NCBI GenBank assembly: GCA_964633225.1
Contig: CAZWFQ010000099.1
Coordinates: 1-10,038, forward strand
Origin: JAKQIM01 sp964633225
GTDB taxonomy: Bacteria; Chloroflexota; Anaerolineae; Anaerolineales; UBA4823
DNA: 10,038 nt
Direction of reading: 5' to 3'
Below the pieces are notes generated by a model. That model searched no databases and was not told where the DNA came from. It saw only the letters and a program-made list of their open reading frames with translations. The position numbers were made by a program, and so were the translations under genes. Positions within the stretch are counted from its first letter, which is position 1; the number at the start of each line of letters is the position of its first letter. This document shows, one piece after another, positions 1 through 5,252 of the stretch.

Positions 1-50
1 CAATTTTCACTTTTCGCCAACCGCCTATGTTACAAACACGCTCAAACTGC

Positions 51-66
51 CTAGTGGTTTGTCAAA
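51..66 (+). repeat. Left terminal inverted repeat of IS630-family element
   Basis: CTAGTGGTTTGTCAAA is the exact reverse complement of 1263-1278. The stop codon of the transposase (62-64 on the minus strand) lies inside this repeat. The outer TA at 52-53 is the presumed target duplication. Read outward, the repeat contains TTGACA, a consensus -35 box. Confidence 0.9.
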
Positions 67-760
67 CATGAATCACAGGATAGAGGTGTTTCAACTTGAT
101 GCGAGCATCAGCAGTTGTAAACCGCCAATCGACTTTTACCACTTTGGCATTCCGGTCATTTTGCCAGGCCCAGACTTCTTTCGCCAAAGTGATCTTATCC
201 GCAATGCGGCGAGATAGGCATTGGCGAATCAAGACGCCTAACTCGATTTCAGCCATGTTCAACCAGCTACCATGTTTGGGTGTGTAATGAAATTCAAACC
301 GGTTCGTCAATCGCCTGGCTTCTTCTGGTTCAAAAGTTTCGTAGAAAGAAGCTGAAGAATGGGTGTTGAGATTATCCAGCACAACCACAATCTTCTCCGC
401 CTGGGGATATTTTTTGTCCGCCAGCTCTTTCATCGCATACGCCCAATCTTTGCGGGTACGTTGATCGGTGACTTTCACAAACCGTTTGCCGGTCAAGGGC
501 TCAAAGAACATGAACAAATCTGCTATCCCTTCGCGTTGATATTCGTAATCCACGCGTTGGGGTTGCCCCGCCTGAACGGGCAGCGGTTCTCGCAGGTCGG
601 ACAACAGTTGTTTACAGGTTTCATCCATACAGATTTGTGGGCGTTTCGGATCGTACGGTTGAGTGTACACCTCCAAAACGTCTTCCATATTACAAACAAA
701 GCTGGCGTTGGCCTTTGGCGGAATGCAGTATTCTTCTTTCAGCCAAGGTTTAATTTCCTT
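62..760 (-). CDS. IS630-family transposase, C-terminal DDE catalytic (orfB) part
   Basis: This is the RNase H-like DDE endonuclease half. Counting from the ATG at 688, the catalytic residues are D22 (ICMDET), D105 (VVVLDNLNTH) and E147 (GSWLNMAEIE), so the active site is intact. The frame is open upstream of that ATG to the A7 tract and encodes the family-typical KPWLKEEYCIPP. No good ribosome binding site precedes the ATG at 688. The natural product is therefore most likely a fusion of about 378 residues made by a -1 shift at 759-765, rather than a separate protein. It cuts the IS ends and joins them at TA. The stop codon lies inside the left terminal repeat. Confidence 0.88.
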   Translation of the reverse strand, partial: KEIKPWLKEEYCIPPKANASFVCNMEDVLEVYTQPYDPKRPQICMDETCKQLLSDLREPLPVQAGQPQRVDYEYQREGIADLFMFFEPLTGKRFVKVTDQRTRKDWAYAMKELADKKYPQAEKIVVVLDNLNTHSSASFYETFEPEEARRLTNRFEFHYTPKHGSWLNMAEIELGVLIRQCLSRRIADKITLAKEVWAWQNDRNAKVVKVDWRFTTADARIKLKHLYPVIHV

Positions 761-1197
761 TTTTTGAGCGTGGTGCGGATCGTTTCGTGCGAGACGCTCT
801 CCACAATCTCTAGCTTCACAAAACGCTCCTGTAACAGCCGCAGCGTCCAGCGCTCATACCCTTCCGGCGCCTCACTACAAGCGAGAGCCATCAAATGGGC
901 TTCCGCACTTCCATCCAGACGATGGAGATATTCCCGGTTCGGTTTCTTCCGGTTGAGCGCCTTTTCGATGCCGCCTTCTGAAAATGCTTTGCGCACATTG
1001 GTGACGGTCAGCGAATTGACATCGAAAGCCGCACAAATGGCTTCATACGTCCAACTGGGGCCGCCATCGCTACAATCGGATTTGAGCAAGATCCTGGCTC
1101 GGCGCAGTTTCCGGGCAGGGGCACTGCCGGAAGACACTAATTTTTCAAGGTACGCTTGTTCTTCAGAGGTGAGCTTGACAAAATATTTCTGGTACAT
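739..1197 (-). CDS. IS630-family transposase, N-terminal (orfA) part
   Basis: This is the DNA-binding half of the transposase: 152 residues with helix-turn-helix segments typical of IS630 (AYLEKLVSSGSAPARKLRRA, then TYEAICAAFDVNSLTVTNVR). These recognise the terminal repeats. The start at 1197 (MYQKYFVK) is preferred over the upstream in-frame ATG at 1236, because AAGGAG lies at 1205-1210, seven bases before it. The frame stops at 739, shortly after a run of seven A residues on the coding strand (759-765). The conserved continuation (KPWLKEEYCIPP) is found in the -1 frame. This product alone would lack the catalytic domain. Family assignment is secure; the frameshift mechanism is inferred. 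Confidence 0.88.
   Translation of the reverse strand: MYQKYFVKLTSEEQAYLEKLVSSGSAPARKLRRARILLKSDCSDGGPSWTYEAICAAFDVNSLTVTNVRKAFSEGGIEKALNRKKPNREYLHRLDGSAEAHLMALACSEAPEGYERWTLRLLQERFVKLEIVESVSHETIRTTLKKRKLNLG
759..765 (-). other. A7 slippery tract, candidate frameshift site
   Basis: Seven consecutive A on the coding strand, read CTC AAA AAA AGG in the orfA frame. Slipping back one base, or adding one A during transcription, gives CTC AAA AAA AAG GAA ATT. This joins orfA to orfB exactly where the conserved protein sequence continues. Several IS630-family elements are known to need such a shift. A simple inactivating deletion of one A cannot be excluded. Confidence 0.65.
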
Positions 1198-1262
1198 TTT
1201 CTTTCTCCTTGAGAAGGTTTGGTTCTCAAGGTGCAACTTCCGTGCCAGCTCTGAATATCAAC

Positions 1263-1278
1263 TTTGACAAACCACTAG
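1263..1278 (-). repeat. Right terminal inverted repeat of IS630-family element
   Basis: TTTGACAAACCACTAG matches the left end in inverted orientation over all 16 bases. TA at 1276-1277 is the second copy of the target dinucleotide. An outward-facing TTGACA (1264-1269) sits in the repeat, but no -10 box lies at a usable distance. The next gene instead appears to use the TTGATT at 1279. Confidence 0.9.
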
Positions 1279-1306
1279 TTGATTATCAAAAATTATTCTG
1301 TATAAT
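1279..1306 (+). promoter_or_regulatory. Promoter of the secreted-protein pair
   Basis: TTGATT (1279-1284) and a perfect TATAAT (1301-1306) are separated by 16 bp, about 74 bases upstream of the ATG at 1380. The -35 box starts at the first base after the IS inverted repeat, so everything upstream of the core promoter was replaced by the IS. Confidence 0.65.
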
Positions 1307-1379
1307 GATTAGTAGACAGCGTCAACTTGTGTATTTTTTCCTGATATTCCCCCCTTCAACATTTCATGAAAGGAAACCT

Positions 1380-2522
1380 ATGAAAAAGCTCGCTTTACTC
1401 AGATCTTTTGTCATTGTTTGTGCCATTTGTTTGCTGGGTGTGCAGTCGCTGCGCGTCAGTGCGCAGGGCAAAGAGTCTGCTTCCATTGAGCCTGAAGCTG
1501 CCCTTGGCACGGCCTTCACCTACCAGGGGCAGTTGCAAGACAATAATGCACCGGCAACAGGCGCCTATGATTTTGTCTTCACGCTGTATGGGGCGGCTGA
1601 GGGCGGGGCAGCCCTGCCAGGTACCACTCCCGTAACCCTGGCAATGGTTCCCGTGACGCGGGGGCAGTTCACGGTGCAATTGGATTTTGGCAACATTTTT
1701 GGCAACCAGCAGCTCTATCTGGGCATTGCAGTCCGCCCTGGTGGAAGCAGCGGCACCTTCACCACGCTAACCCCCCGGCAGTCCATCACGCCAGTTCCCT
1801 ACGCGCGCTATGCCATCTCGGCAAGTAACGCCACCAACGCTACCAATGCCACCAATGCTACCAACGCTACCAATGCTACCAATGCTACCAATGCCACGAA
1901 CGCCACGAATGCTGTCAATGCACAGAACGTTCCGTGGGACGGAATCAGCGGCAAACCCAGCCGGCTTTCCTGGCGCCACATCTACATACCCGCCACCGCC
2001 ATGAATTACACCCCTGGTTCGAACATCGCCATGACAGAATATGGACTGCGCTGGCCTGATACAACTCAACTTGGTGGGTTTGGCGTTGTGCGGCCAGACG
2101 ATTGGGATCGGACGACGCCGTTCACCGTGACACTTTACTCGGCTGTACAGATAGCTACCGAACCAGGATATCTCCAATGGCGCTTGCATGCTGGCGGCAG
2201 CCAACTCAACTTGCCGGTGAGCTACCCCGATTCGGGCTGGGATCAAATCAGTTACAGTGCGGAGGAAGACGCCCCCTTGTTGGCGTATGGGAACGCTGGT
2301 GGGCATTTTTACTTGATGAAGAGCCAATCCTGGGTTAGTAAGTGGAGTTCTACTTACGGCGCCTGGTACTTTGGTACTTCGGTCACTACAGGCAATGATT
2401 TTGGCGATAACCCCATGTGGTTTTTTTACTTTGAGCGTGGCATCGCCTATGGGAATGACGAAACCTACACCGGCACTATGTACGTGGTGGGGGCCGAAAT
2501 CACATACCAGGCTATCCCCTAA
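1380..2522 (+). CDS. Secreted protein with Asn-Ala-Thr repeat tract
   Basis: A 380-residue predicted exported protein of unknown function. The start at 1380 is chosen because AAAGGAAA lies at 1369-1375 and a signal peptide follows at once (KK, hydrophobic core about 9-21, likely cleavage after VSA at residue 28). Residues 29-140 hold a segment beginning GTAFTYQGQLQDN, a style common in large secreted Chloroflexota and Planctomycetota proteins. Nine exact NAT triplets plus NAV and NAQ follow (residues 150-182), then VPWDGISGKP, a motif often seen after such tracts. The C-terminal 190 residues are rich in aromatics and glycine and look like a beta-rich domain, perhaps surface-binding. No catalytic motif was recognised. 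The next gene starts 15 bases after its stop, so the two are probably co-transcribed. Confidence 0.85.
   Translation: MKKLALLRSFVIVCAICLLGVQSLRVSAQGKESASIEPEAALGTAFTYQGQLQDNNAPATGAYDFVFTLYGAAEGGAALPGTTPVTLAMVPVTRGQFTVQLDFGNIFGNQQLYLGIAVRPGGSSGTFTTLTPRQSITPVPYARYAISASNATNATNATNATNATNATNATNATNATNAVNAQNVPWDGISGKPSRLSWRHIYIPATAMNYTPGSNIAMTEYGLRWPDTTQLGGFGVVRPDDWDRTTPFTVTLYSAVQIATEPGYLQWRLHAGGSQLNLPVSYPDSGWDQISYSAEEDAPLLAYGNAGGHFYLMKSQSWVSKWSSTYGAWYFGTSVTTGNDFGDNPMWFFYFERGIAYGNDETYTGTMYVVGAEITYQAIP
1827..1925 (+). repeat. 9-bp tandem repeat encoding (NAT)9-NAV-NAQ
   Basis: Eleven consecutive 9-base units of the form AAY GCN ACN, the last two degenerate (NAV, NAQ). Codons vary between AAC/AAT, GCC/GCT and ACC/ACG. 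The array is thus partly diverged at DNA level while the peptide is strictly kept. Because the unit is a multiple of three, copy-number change would alter length without breaking the frame. Confidence 0.9.
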
Positions 2523-2537
2523 CAGCGAGGTATCAGC

Positions 2538-2819
2538 ATGTCAAAATCATTGCTAGGGTTCACGTTGCTGCTCGTGCTGCTCTTGCTAGGCGTAACAAGT
2601 GTCAACACTTTCGCACAAGCGGGTGGCTATCATATCGCCTGGTGGACGCTCGACAGCGGAGGCGGAGCAAGTGCTTTTGGTCGCTACCAACTGACCGGCA
2701 CCATCGGGCAGCCGGATGCCAGTACTGTTCTACAAGGCGGAGCTTATCGCTTAACCGGCGGCTATTGGGGCGAAATTGGATATGAGATTTTCCTCCCTTT
2801 GGTGTTGCAGGAAGAGTGA
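2538..2819 (+). CDS. Small secreted protein with C-terminal FLPLVLQ tail
   Basis: A 93-residue predicted exported protein of unknown function. A long hydrophobic signal segment (residues 5-24) ends in an AQA cleavage motif at 26-28. The mature part is only about 65 residues. It contains a glycine-rich stretch (DSGGGASAFGRYQLTGTIGQ, then GGAYRLTGGYWGE) and ends YEIFLPLVLQEE. From memory, both the TIGQ...GGYW module and a terminal LPLVL-type tail recur at the C-termini of exported Chloroflexota proteins. A GAGG at 2527-2530, seven bases before ATG, supports the start. It follows the upstream secreted-protein gene by 15 bases in the same operon. Its function cannot be stated. A surface or envelope role is inferred from the signal peptide and tail. 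Confidence 0.75.
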   Translation: MSKSLLGFTLLLVLLLLGVTSVNTFAQAGGYHIAWWTLDSGGGASAFGRYQLTGTIGQPDASTVLQGGAYRLTGGYWGEIGYEIFLPLVLQEE

Positions 2820-2841
2820 TTGAAAACTGAGTGATAAGAGC

Positions 2842-2855
2842 CCTGTATGTACAGG
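2842..2855. promoter_or_regulatory. Short palindrome, possible operator
   Basis: CCTGTA-TG-TACAGG is a perfect 6-bp inverted repeat with a 2-base centre, in the gap between the small secreted-protein gene and ppk2. No T run follows, so it is not an intrinsic terminator. An operator role is only a guess. Nothing else stands out in 2820-2946. Confidence 0.25.
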
Positions 2856-2946
2856 CCGATGCGATGTTTGTTGCACCGCACCTGTTCAATGCACCTCCAT
2901 CACCGGCAAGGCTACAGGACGTAAGGCGATGGAGCTGAAATGCGGC

Positions 2947-2952
2947 TATAAT
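2947..2952 (+). promoter_or_regulatory. Possible -10 box of ppk2
   Basis: A perfect TATAAT lies 21 bases before the ppk2 ATG. No convincing -35 box is found 16-18 bases upstream. Transcription would begin near the ribosome binding site, giving a very short leader. This is weak support only. Confidence 0.3.
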
Positions 2953-2973
2953 TATGCCAAGGAGGAACTTCAC

Positions 2974-3801
2974 ATGACTGATATTTCCTGGAAACGCTAC
3001 GTGGTCGAGCCTGACCAAAAGATCAAGCTCTCAGACTGGGATCCGGATAGTACCCCAGCCTGGAAAGGTGATAAAGAGACTGCTGAGAAAGAGATTGCCA
3101 AAATCAATGATGAGCTGGAAGCCCTCCAAGAGCAGCTCTATGCAGAAGGCAAGCATAAGGTCCTGATCGTCTTGCAGGGCATGGACACGAGTGGCAAGGA
3201 TGGGGTCATCCGCCGGGCCTTTGATGGGGTCAATCCCCTGGGCGTGCGGGTGGCATCCTTTAAGGTGCCCACGGCTCCTGAGGTGGCGCGTGATTATCTA
3301 TGGCGCATCCACCAACAGGTGCCTGGCCGCGGCGAGATCGTCATCTTCAACCGCAGCCATTACGAGGATGTGTTGGTGGTGCGCGTGCATACCCTGGTGC
3401 CCGAAGAGCAGTGGAAGCGGCGCTATGACCATATCCGCCACTTTGAGCAGATGATGGCTGATGAAGGCACGACCATCCTCAAGTTCTACCTGCACATTGA
3501 TATGGAAGAACAGCGCCAGCGCCTGCTGGCCCGCCTGGATGAGCCCGATAAACGCTGGAAGTTCAACCCTGGTGACCTGGAAGAACGGAAACTGTGGGAT
3601 AAGTATGAGAAGGCCTACGAAGACGTGTTGAGCAAGACCAGCCAGAAAGATGCCCCCTGGATCATTGTGCCTGCCAATCGCAAATGGTACCGTGACCTGG
3701 TCATCTTGGCGGCACTGGTGGATACGTTGAAGGGTTTGAAGATGGAATTCCCCCAGCCGGCAGAGAATTTGGACAGTTATCGAGGCGAGCTGGGAGGATA
3801 A
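2974..3801 (+). CDS. ppk2: Polyphosphate:nucleotide phosphotransferase, PPK2 class III
   Basis: A cytoplasmic enzyme of 275 residues that transfers phosphate from inorganic polyphosphate to nucleotides. In class III this means AMP and ADP, yielding ADP and ATP. The Walker A loop is GMDTSGKDG (69-77) and the Walker B region is EIVIFNRSHYEDV (121-133). The lid carries DEPDKRWKF (189-197). Length and the segments DYLWRIHQQVP, NRSHYEDVLVVRVH and ADEGTTILKF closely resemble the characterised class III enzyme of Meiothermus ruber as recalled. The start at 2974 has AAGGAGG at 2959-2965, eight bases upstream. An in-frame ATG at 2929 lacks such a site. A strong terminator follows within 12 bases, so it is probably monocistronic. 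All key residues appear present; the class call rests on similarity only. Confidence 0.95.
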   Translation: MTDISWKRYVVEPDQKIKLSDWDPDSTPAWKGDKETAEKEIAKINDELEALQEQLYAEGKHKVLIVLQGMDTSGKDGVIRRAFDGVNPLGVRVASFKVPTAPEVARDYLWRIHQQVPGRGEIVIFNRSHYEDVLVVRVHTLVPEEQWKRRYDHIRHFEQMMADEGTTILKFYLHIDMEEQRQRLLARLDEPDKRWKFNPGDLEERKLWDKYEKAYEDVLSKTSQKDAPWIIVPANRKWYRDLVILAALVDTLKGLKMEFPQPAENLDSYRGELGG

Positions 3802-3811
3802 CCGTTCTAAG

Positions 3812-3856
3812 AACAAAGGTGCAGCGGTGCCTGGCTTGGCTGCACCTTTGTTTTTT
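3812..3856 (+). terminator. Intrinsic terminator after ppk2
   Basis: A 14-bp perfect stem (3812-3825 with 3839-3852) has a 13-base loop, and its outer end runs into six T (3851-3856). On the minus strand the hairpin is also followed by a T-rich stretch. It could thus serve the convergent DsrE-like gene ending at 3879 as well. Confidence 0.88.
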
Positions 3857-3878
3857 GGCCCAATCGTTGTCTATTCTG

Positions 3879-4229
3879 TTAAACCGCTATCACCTTACTG
3901 GCCCGGCGCTGCGCTTCGATGATATCCGTCATGCCGCCCACAATGCCAACCTGTTCTTGGCCCGCCAGGTTGAAGAAGTTGAGGCAGGTGCTGCACAGGA
4001 TCAGATGGACGCCCTTGGCTTCCAGTGATTTGAGCGTATCAAGCACCGGTGAGCCGCTTACAGCCAGGCGCACCCCTTCGGTATAGAAGCAGATGGCTGC
4101 CGGCAGCAGGTTGTTCTCATCCAACAGCTTGAGGTAGGTGACCGCCAACTTTTGCTGTAGGGCCGGTTCTGCCTCACCCAAGCCGTTGCGGGTGAATAGG
4201 ATGACAGTTTCCGAATCGGGTATGTTCAT
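3879..4229 (-). CDS. DsrE-like protein, related to the YedF C-terminal domain
   Basis: A 116-residue cytoplasmic protein of the DsrE/DsrF/YchN-like fold. It opens with a beta strand, TVILFTRNGLGE. It carries the pair C79 and C82 in LILCSTCLNFFNL, followed by VGIVGGMTDIIEAQ. This pattern matches the C-terminal domain of YedF, where the cysteine loop is implicated in sulfur or selenium relay. The N-terminal TusA-like domain of full YedF is absent, and no TusA gene lies in the window. The start at 4229 has GGAGG (4235-4239) five bases upstream. Its transcript would pass through the structured leader and terminator at 4246-4388. A sulfur-carrier role is inferred from family. The true partner is unknown. 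Confidence 0.8.
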   Translation of the reverse strand: MNIPDSETVILFTRNGLGEAEPALQQKLAVTYLKLLDENNLLPAAICFYTEGVRLAVSGSPVLDTLKSLEAKGVHLILCSTCLNFFNLAGQEQVGIVGGMTDIIEAQRRASKVIAV

Positions 4230-4245
4230 AATAGCCTCCAGGCAT

Positions 4246-4284
4246 TAAATAAAAGACCGCTGTTGGCGCATGCCAGCCGCGGTC
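4246..4284 (-). terminator. Intrinsic terminator in the leader of the DsrE-like gene
   Basis: On the minus strand, GACCGC (4284-4279) pairs with GCGGTC (4260-4255). An inner TGGC/GCCA pairing lies at 4275-4272 and 4267-4264, and TTTTATTTA follows. It ends only a few bases before the ribosome binding site of the DsrE-like gene. It either ends a separate small RNA or acts as an attenuator. Confidence 0.6.
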
Positions 4285-4388
4285 CAGGTAGCAAGAGGGC
4301 TGTTTCCGCGCTCAACAGCCTGGAGCCGGTGCTTTCACGCACAAGACAGCGGAGCAAGTCCGCCGCATCGGGCACAGCCCTGCGCCCG
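4246..4388 (-). ncRNA. Candidate structured leader RNA or small RNA
   Basis: Read on the minus strand, this intergenic stretch holds consecutive hairpins. They are CGGGC/GCCCG (4388-4384 with 4373-4369), a 7-bp stem with loop CTTGC (4365-4359 with 4353-4347), GTGC-GTGAAA-GCAC (4342-4329), and GGCTGTT/AACAGCC (4320-4314 with 4304-4298). The intrinsic terminator comes last. A competing pairing, TCCAGG (4324-4319) with CCTGGA (4288-4283), shares bases with both the preceding hairpin and the terminator, as expected for a switch. A possible -10 box lies upstream at 4433-4438. I could not match it to a known riboswitch. No protein gene is evident in 4230-4722. Confidence 0.45.
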
Positions 4389-4432
4389 AGCGCTGGATTC
4401 AAGTATGCAAGTGATATCGCTGCATGGTGGGC

Positions 4433-4438
4433 ATTGTA
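4433..4438 (-). promoter_or_regulatory. Possible -10 box for the structured leader
   Basis: TACAAT on the minus strand, preceded by GA to give GATACAAT. It would place a start near 4426, just ahead of the hairpin-rich stretch. No good -35 box is visible at 16-18 bases. Confidence 0.3.
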
Positions 4439-4672
4439 TCATAAAAGCTGTCCCGGTGATCGATAAACGTTTCTCGCCAGCCTGGGCGGCACAAGTGCTG
4501 CGTTACCTTGGCGCCTGCCACGCCCGGGAAAAGTGGTCATCACGATGGCATAATCTGTAAGCAGCCTAGGGTATGGTTGAGACGCGCGGTTTCTTGTGGA
4601 CATGGTGGATCCATTTTTTGAGCGATGGCGCCATATTCATTTCCCTTGCCACTGTTTTGGTAAAATAACCCC

Positions 4673-4703
4673 TTGACTTAGAGTTAACTCCAGGTGGTAA
4701 ACT
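4673..4703 (+). promoter_or_regulatory. MerR-type promoter and operator
   Basis: TTGACT (4673-4678) and TAAACT (4698-4703) are 19 bp apart, the over-long spacing typical of promoters activated by MerR-family proteins. The spacer holds the perfect palindrome GAGTTAACTC (4681-4690) within a longer imperfect dyad. The gene for a MerR-family protein starts 20 bases after the -10 box. This suggests autoregulation and control of the downstream reductase. Confidence 0.75.
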
Positions 4704-4722
4704 ATGTGCTGGAGGTGAAGGG

Positions 4723-4947
4723 ATGAAGATTGCCGAGGTCAGTGAGCGTTATAACCTTTCGCAGGATACCCTGCGTTACTACGAGCGTGTTGGGCTGCTC
4801 TTGCCTGTTAATCGAAACCAAAGCGGCATTTGGGATTACAACAAAGATGACCTGCGGCGCGTTGAATTTGTCAAGTGTATGTGCAGCCCCGGGCTGCCCG
4901 TTGAGACGTTGATCGAGTACGTGGGGCTCGTTCAGCAGGGCGACTAG
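4723..4947 (+). CDS. MerR-family regulator, truncated by in-frame TAG
   Basis: The first 74 residues of a MerR-family transcription regulator. The winged helix-turn-helix is complete: MKIAEVSERYNLSQDTLRYY, then ERVGLLLPVNRNQSGIWDY. The segment FVKCMCSPGLPVETLIEYV also matches the family. The frame then meets TAG (4945-4947) where relatives usually have a glutamate codon (QQGD-E-TVEAR), so GAG to TAG is likely. Beyond the stop the same frame encodes the expected coiled-coil dimerisation helix. As read, the protein keeps its DNA-binding part but lacks the dimer helix and would probably not work. GGAGGTGAAGGG precedes the ATG. An aldo/keto reductase target lies immediately downstream. The stop could be a real mutation or a sequencing error near a contig end. 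Confidence 0.8.
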   Translation: MKIAEVSERYNLSQDTLRYYERVGLLLPVNRNQSGIWDYNKDDLRRVEFVKCMCSPGLPVETLIEYVGLVQQGD

Positions 4948-4995
4948 ACGGTTGAAGCCAGGATGGCGATCTTGAAAGAGCAGCGCGATCTGCTG
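4941..4995 (+). repeat. 55-base contig-end overlap, copy 1
   Basis: Identical over all 55 bases to 5096-5150, and ends exactly where the N run begins. The two copies are best read as the same genomic bases present at two contig ends, not as a biological repeat. Confidence 0.9.
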
Positions 4996-5095
4996 NNNNN
5001 NNNNNNNNNNNNNNNNNNNNNNNNNNNNNNNNNNNNNNNNNNNNNNNNNNNNNNNNNNNNNNNNNNNNNNNNNNNNNNNNNNNNNNNNNNNNNNN
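4996..5095. other. Scaffold gap of 100 N (probably artificial)
   Basis: A round-number N run flanked by the same 55-base sequence on both sides. Merging the copies removes the gap and gives a continuous merR frame, apart from the TAG. The true gap length is therefore probably negative (an overlap). Confidence 0.9.
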
Positions 5096-5150
5096 CGACT
5101 AGACGGTTGAAGCCAGGATGGCGATCTTGAAAGAGCAGCGCGATCTGCTG
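5096..5150 (+). repeat. 55-base contig-end overlap, copy 2
   Basis: Starts exactly where the N run ends and repeats 4941-4995 without a mismatch. It carries the same in-frame TAG as copy 1. Confidence 0.9.
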
Positions 5151-5252
5151 GCTGCCAGGATGCAGGAGATGCAAAAAACGTTGGACATATTGGATAGGTT
5201 TCAAGTTTTAGCACAAAGGAGATTTCATCATGCAGTATCGGAAATTTGGTAA
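5097..5252 (+). pseudogene. C-terminal remainder of the MerR regulator after the TAG
   Basis: If the duplicated contig end is merged (55 bases shared by 4941-4995 and 5096-5150), the merR frame continues through the TAG. It reads TVEARMAILKEQRDLLAARM, then QEMQKTLDILDRF and on to TAA at 5250-5252. It overlaps the reductase start by 23 bases. This is the charged coiled-coil helix expected in a full MerR-family protein. The total would be about 124 residues. The frame after DILDRF is less typical of the family, so the natural C-terminus is uncertain. Confidence 0.6.

Larger units (their letters stand above)
51..1278 (-). mobile_element. IS630-family insertion sequence, complete
   Basis: A complete insertion sequence bounded by perfect 16-bp terminal inverted repeats (51-66 and 1263-1278). 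Each repeat includes the terminal TA dinucleotide (52-53 and 1276-1277). IS630/Tc1-mariner elements are known to insert at TA and duplicate it, so the DNA between the two TAs, 54-1275, is the likely element proper (about 1.22 kb). It carries one transposase gene on the minus strand, split into two frames, with both ends and the DDE catalytic residues preserved. The element therefore looks recently active or capable of moving. Base use is more AT-rich than in the neighbouring metabolic genes. Confidence 0.9.

Noticed and set aside
359..1267. A 302-residue open frame on the plus strand through the IS
   Set aside because: It lies antisense to the transposase, has no ribosome binding site and no recognisable protein pattern. 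It is a shadow of the real gene.
1827..1925. CRISPR-like array
   Set aside because: The units are 9 bases with no spacers and are in frame with a coding gene. This is a coding tandem repeat.
1767..2327. Minus-strand frame with a Gly-Ser-Ile repeat
   Set aside because: The repeat is only the reverse complement of the Asn-Ala-Thr tract in the real secreted-protein gene.
4275..4292. T-box element, suggested by TGGACCGCGG on the minus strand
   Set aside because: The UGGN bulge is one base short, the motif lies inside the terminator stem instead of pairing against it, and the downstream gene is not an aminoacyl-tRNA or amino-acid gene.
4340..4425. Cobalamin riboswitch, suggested by AATCC followed by GCGC and CTGTG on the minus strand
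   Set aside because: The upstream GGTG partner and the conserved downstream elements are missing, so the likeness is probably chance.
4263..4560. Plus-strand frames of 67 and 96 residues in the long intergenic region
   Set aside because: They overlap each other and the structured leader, lack ribosome binding sites and show no protein-like pattern.
4941..5150. A biological direct repeat around the N run
   Set aside because: Both copies end exactly at the gap edges and carry the same stop codon. An unmerged contig overlap is far simpler.
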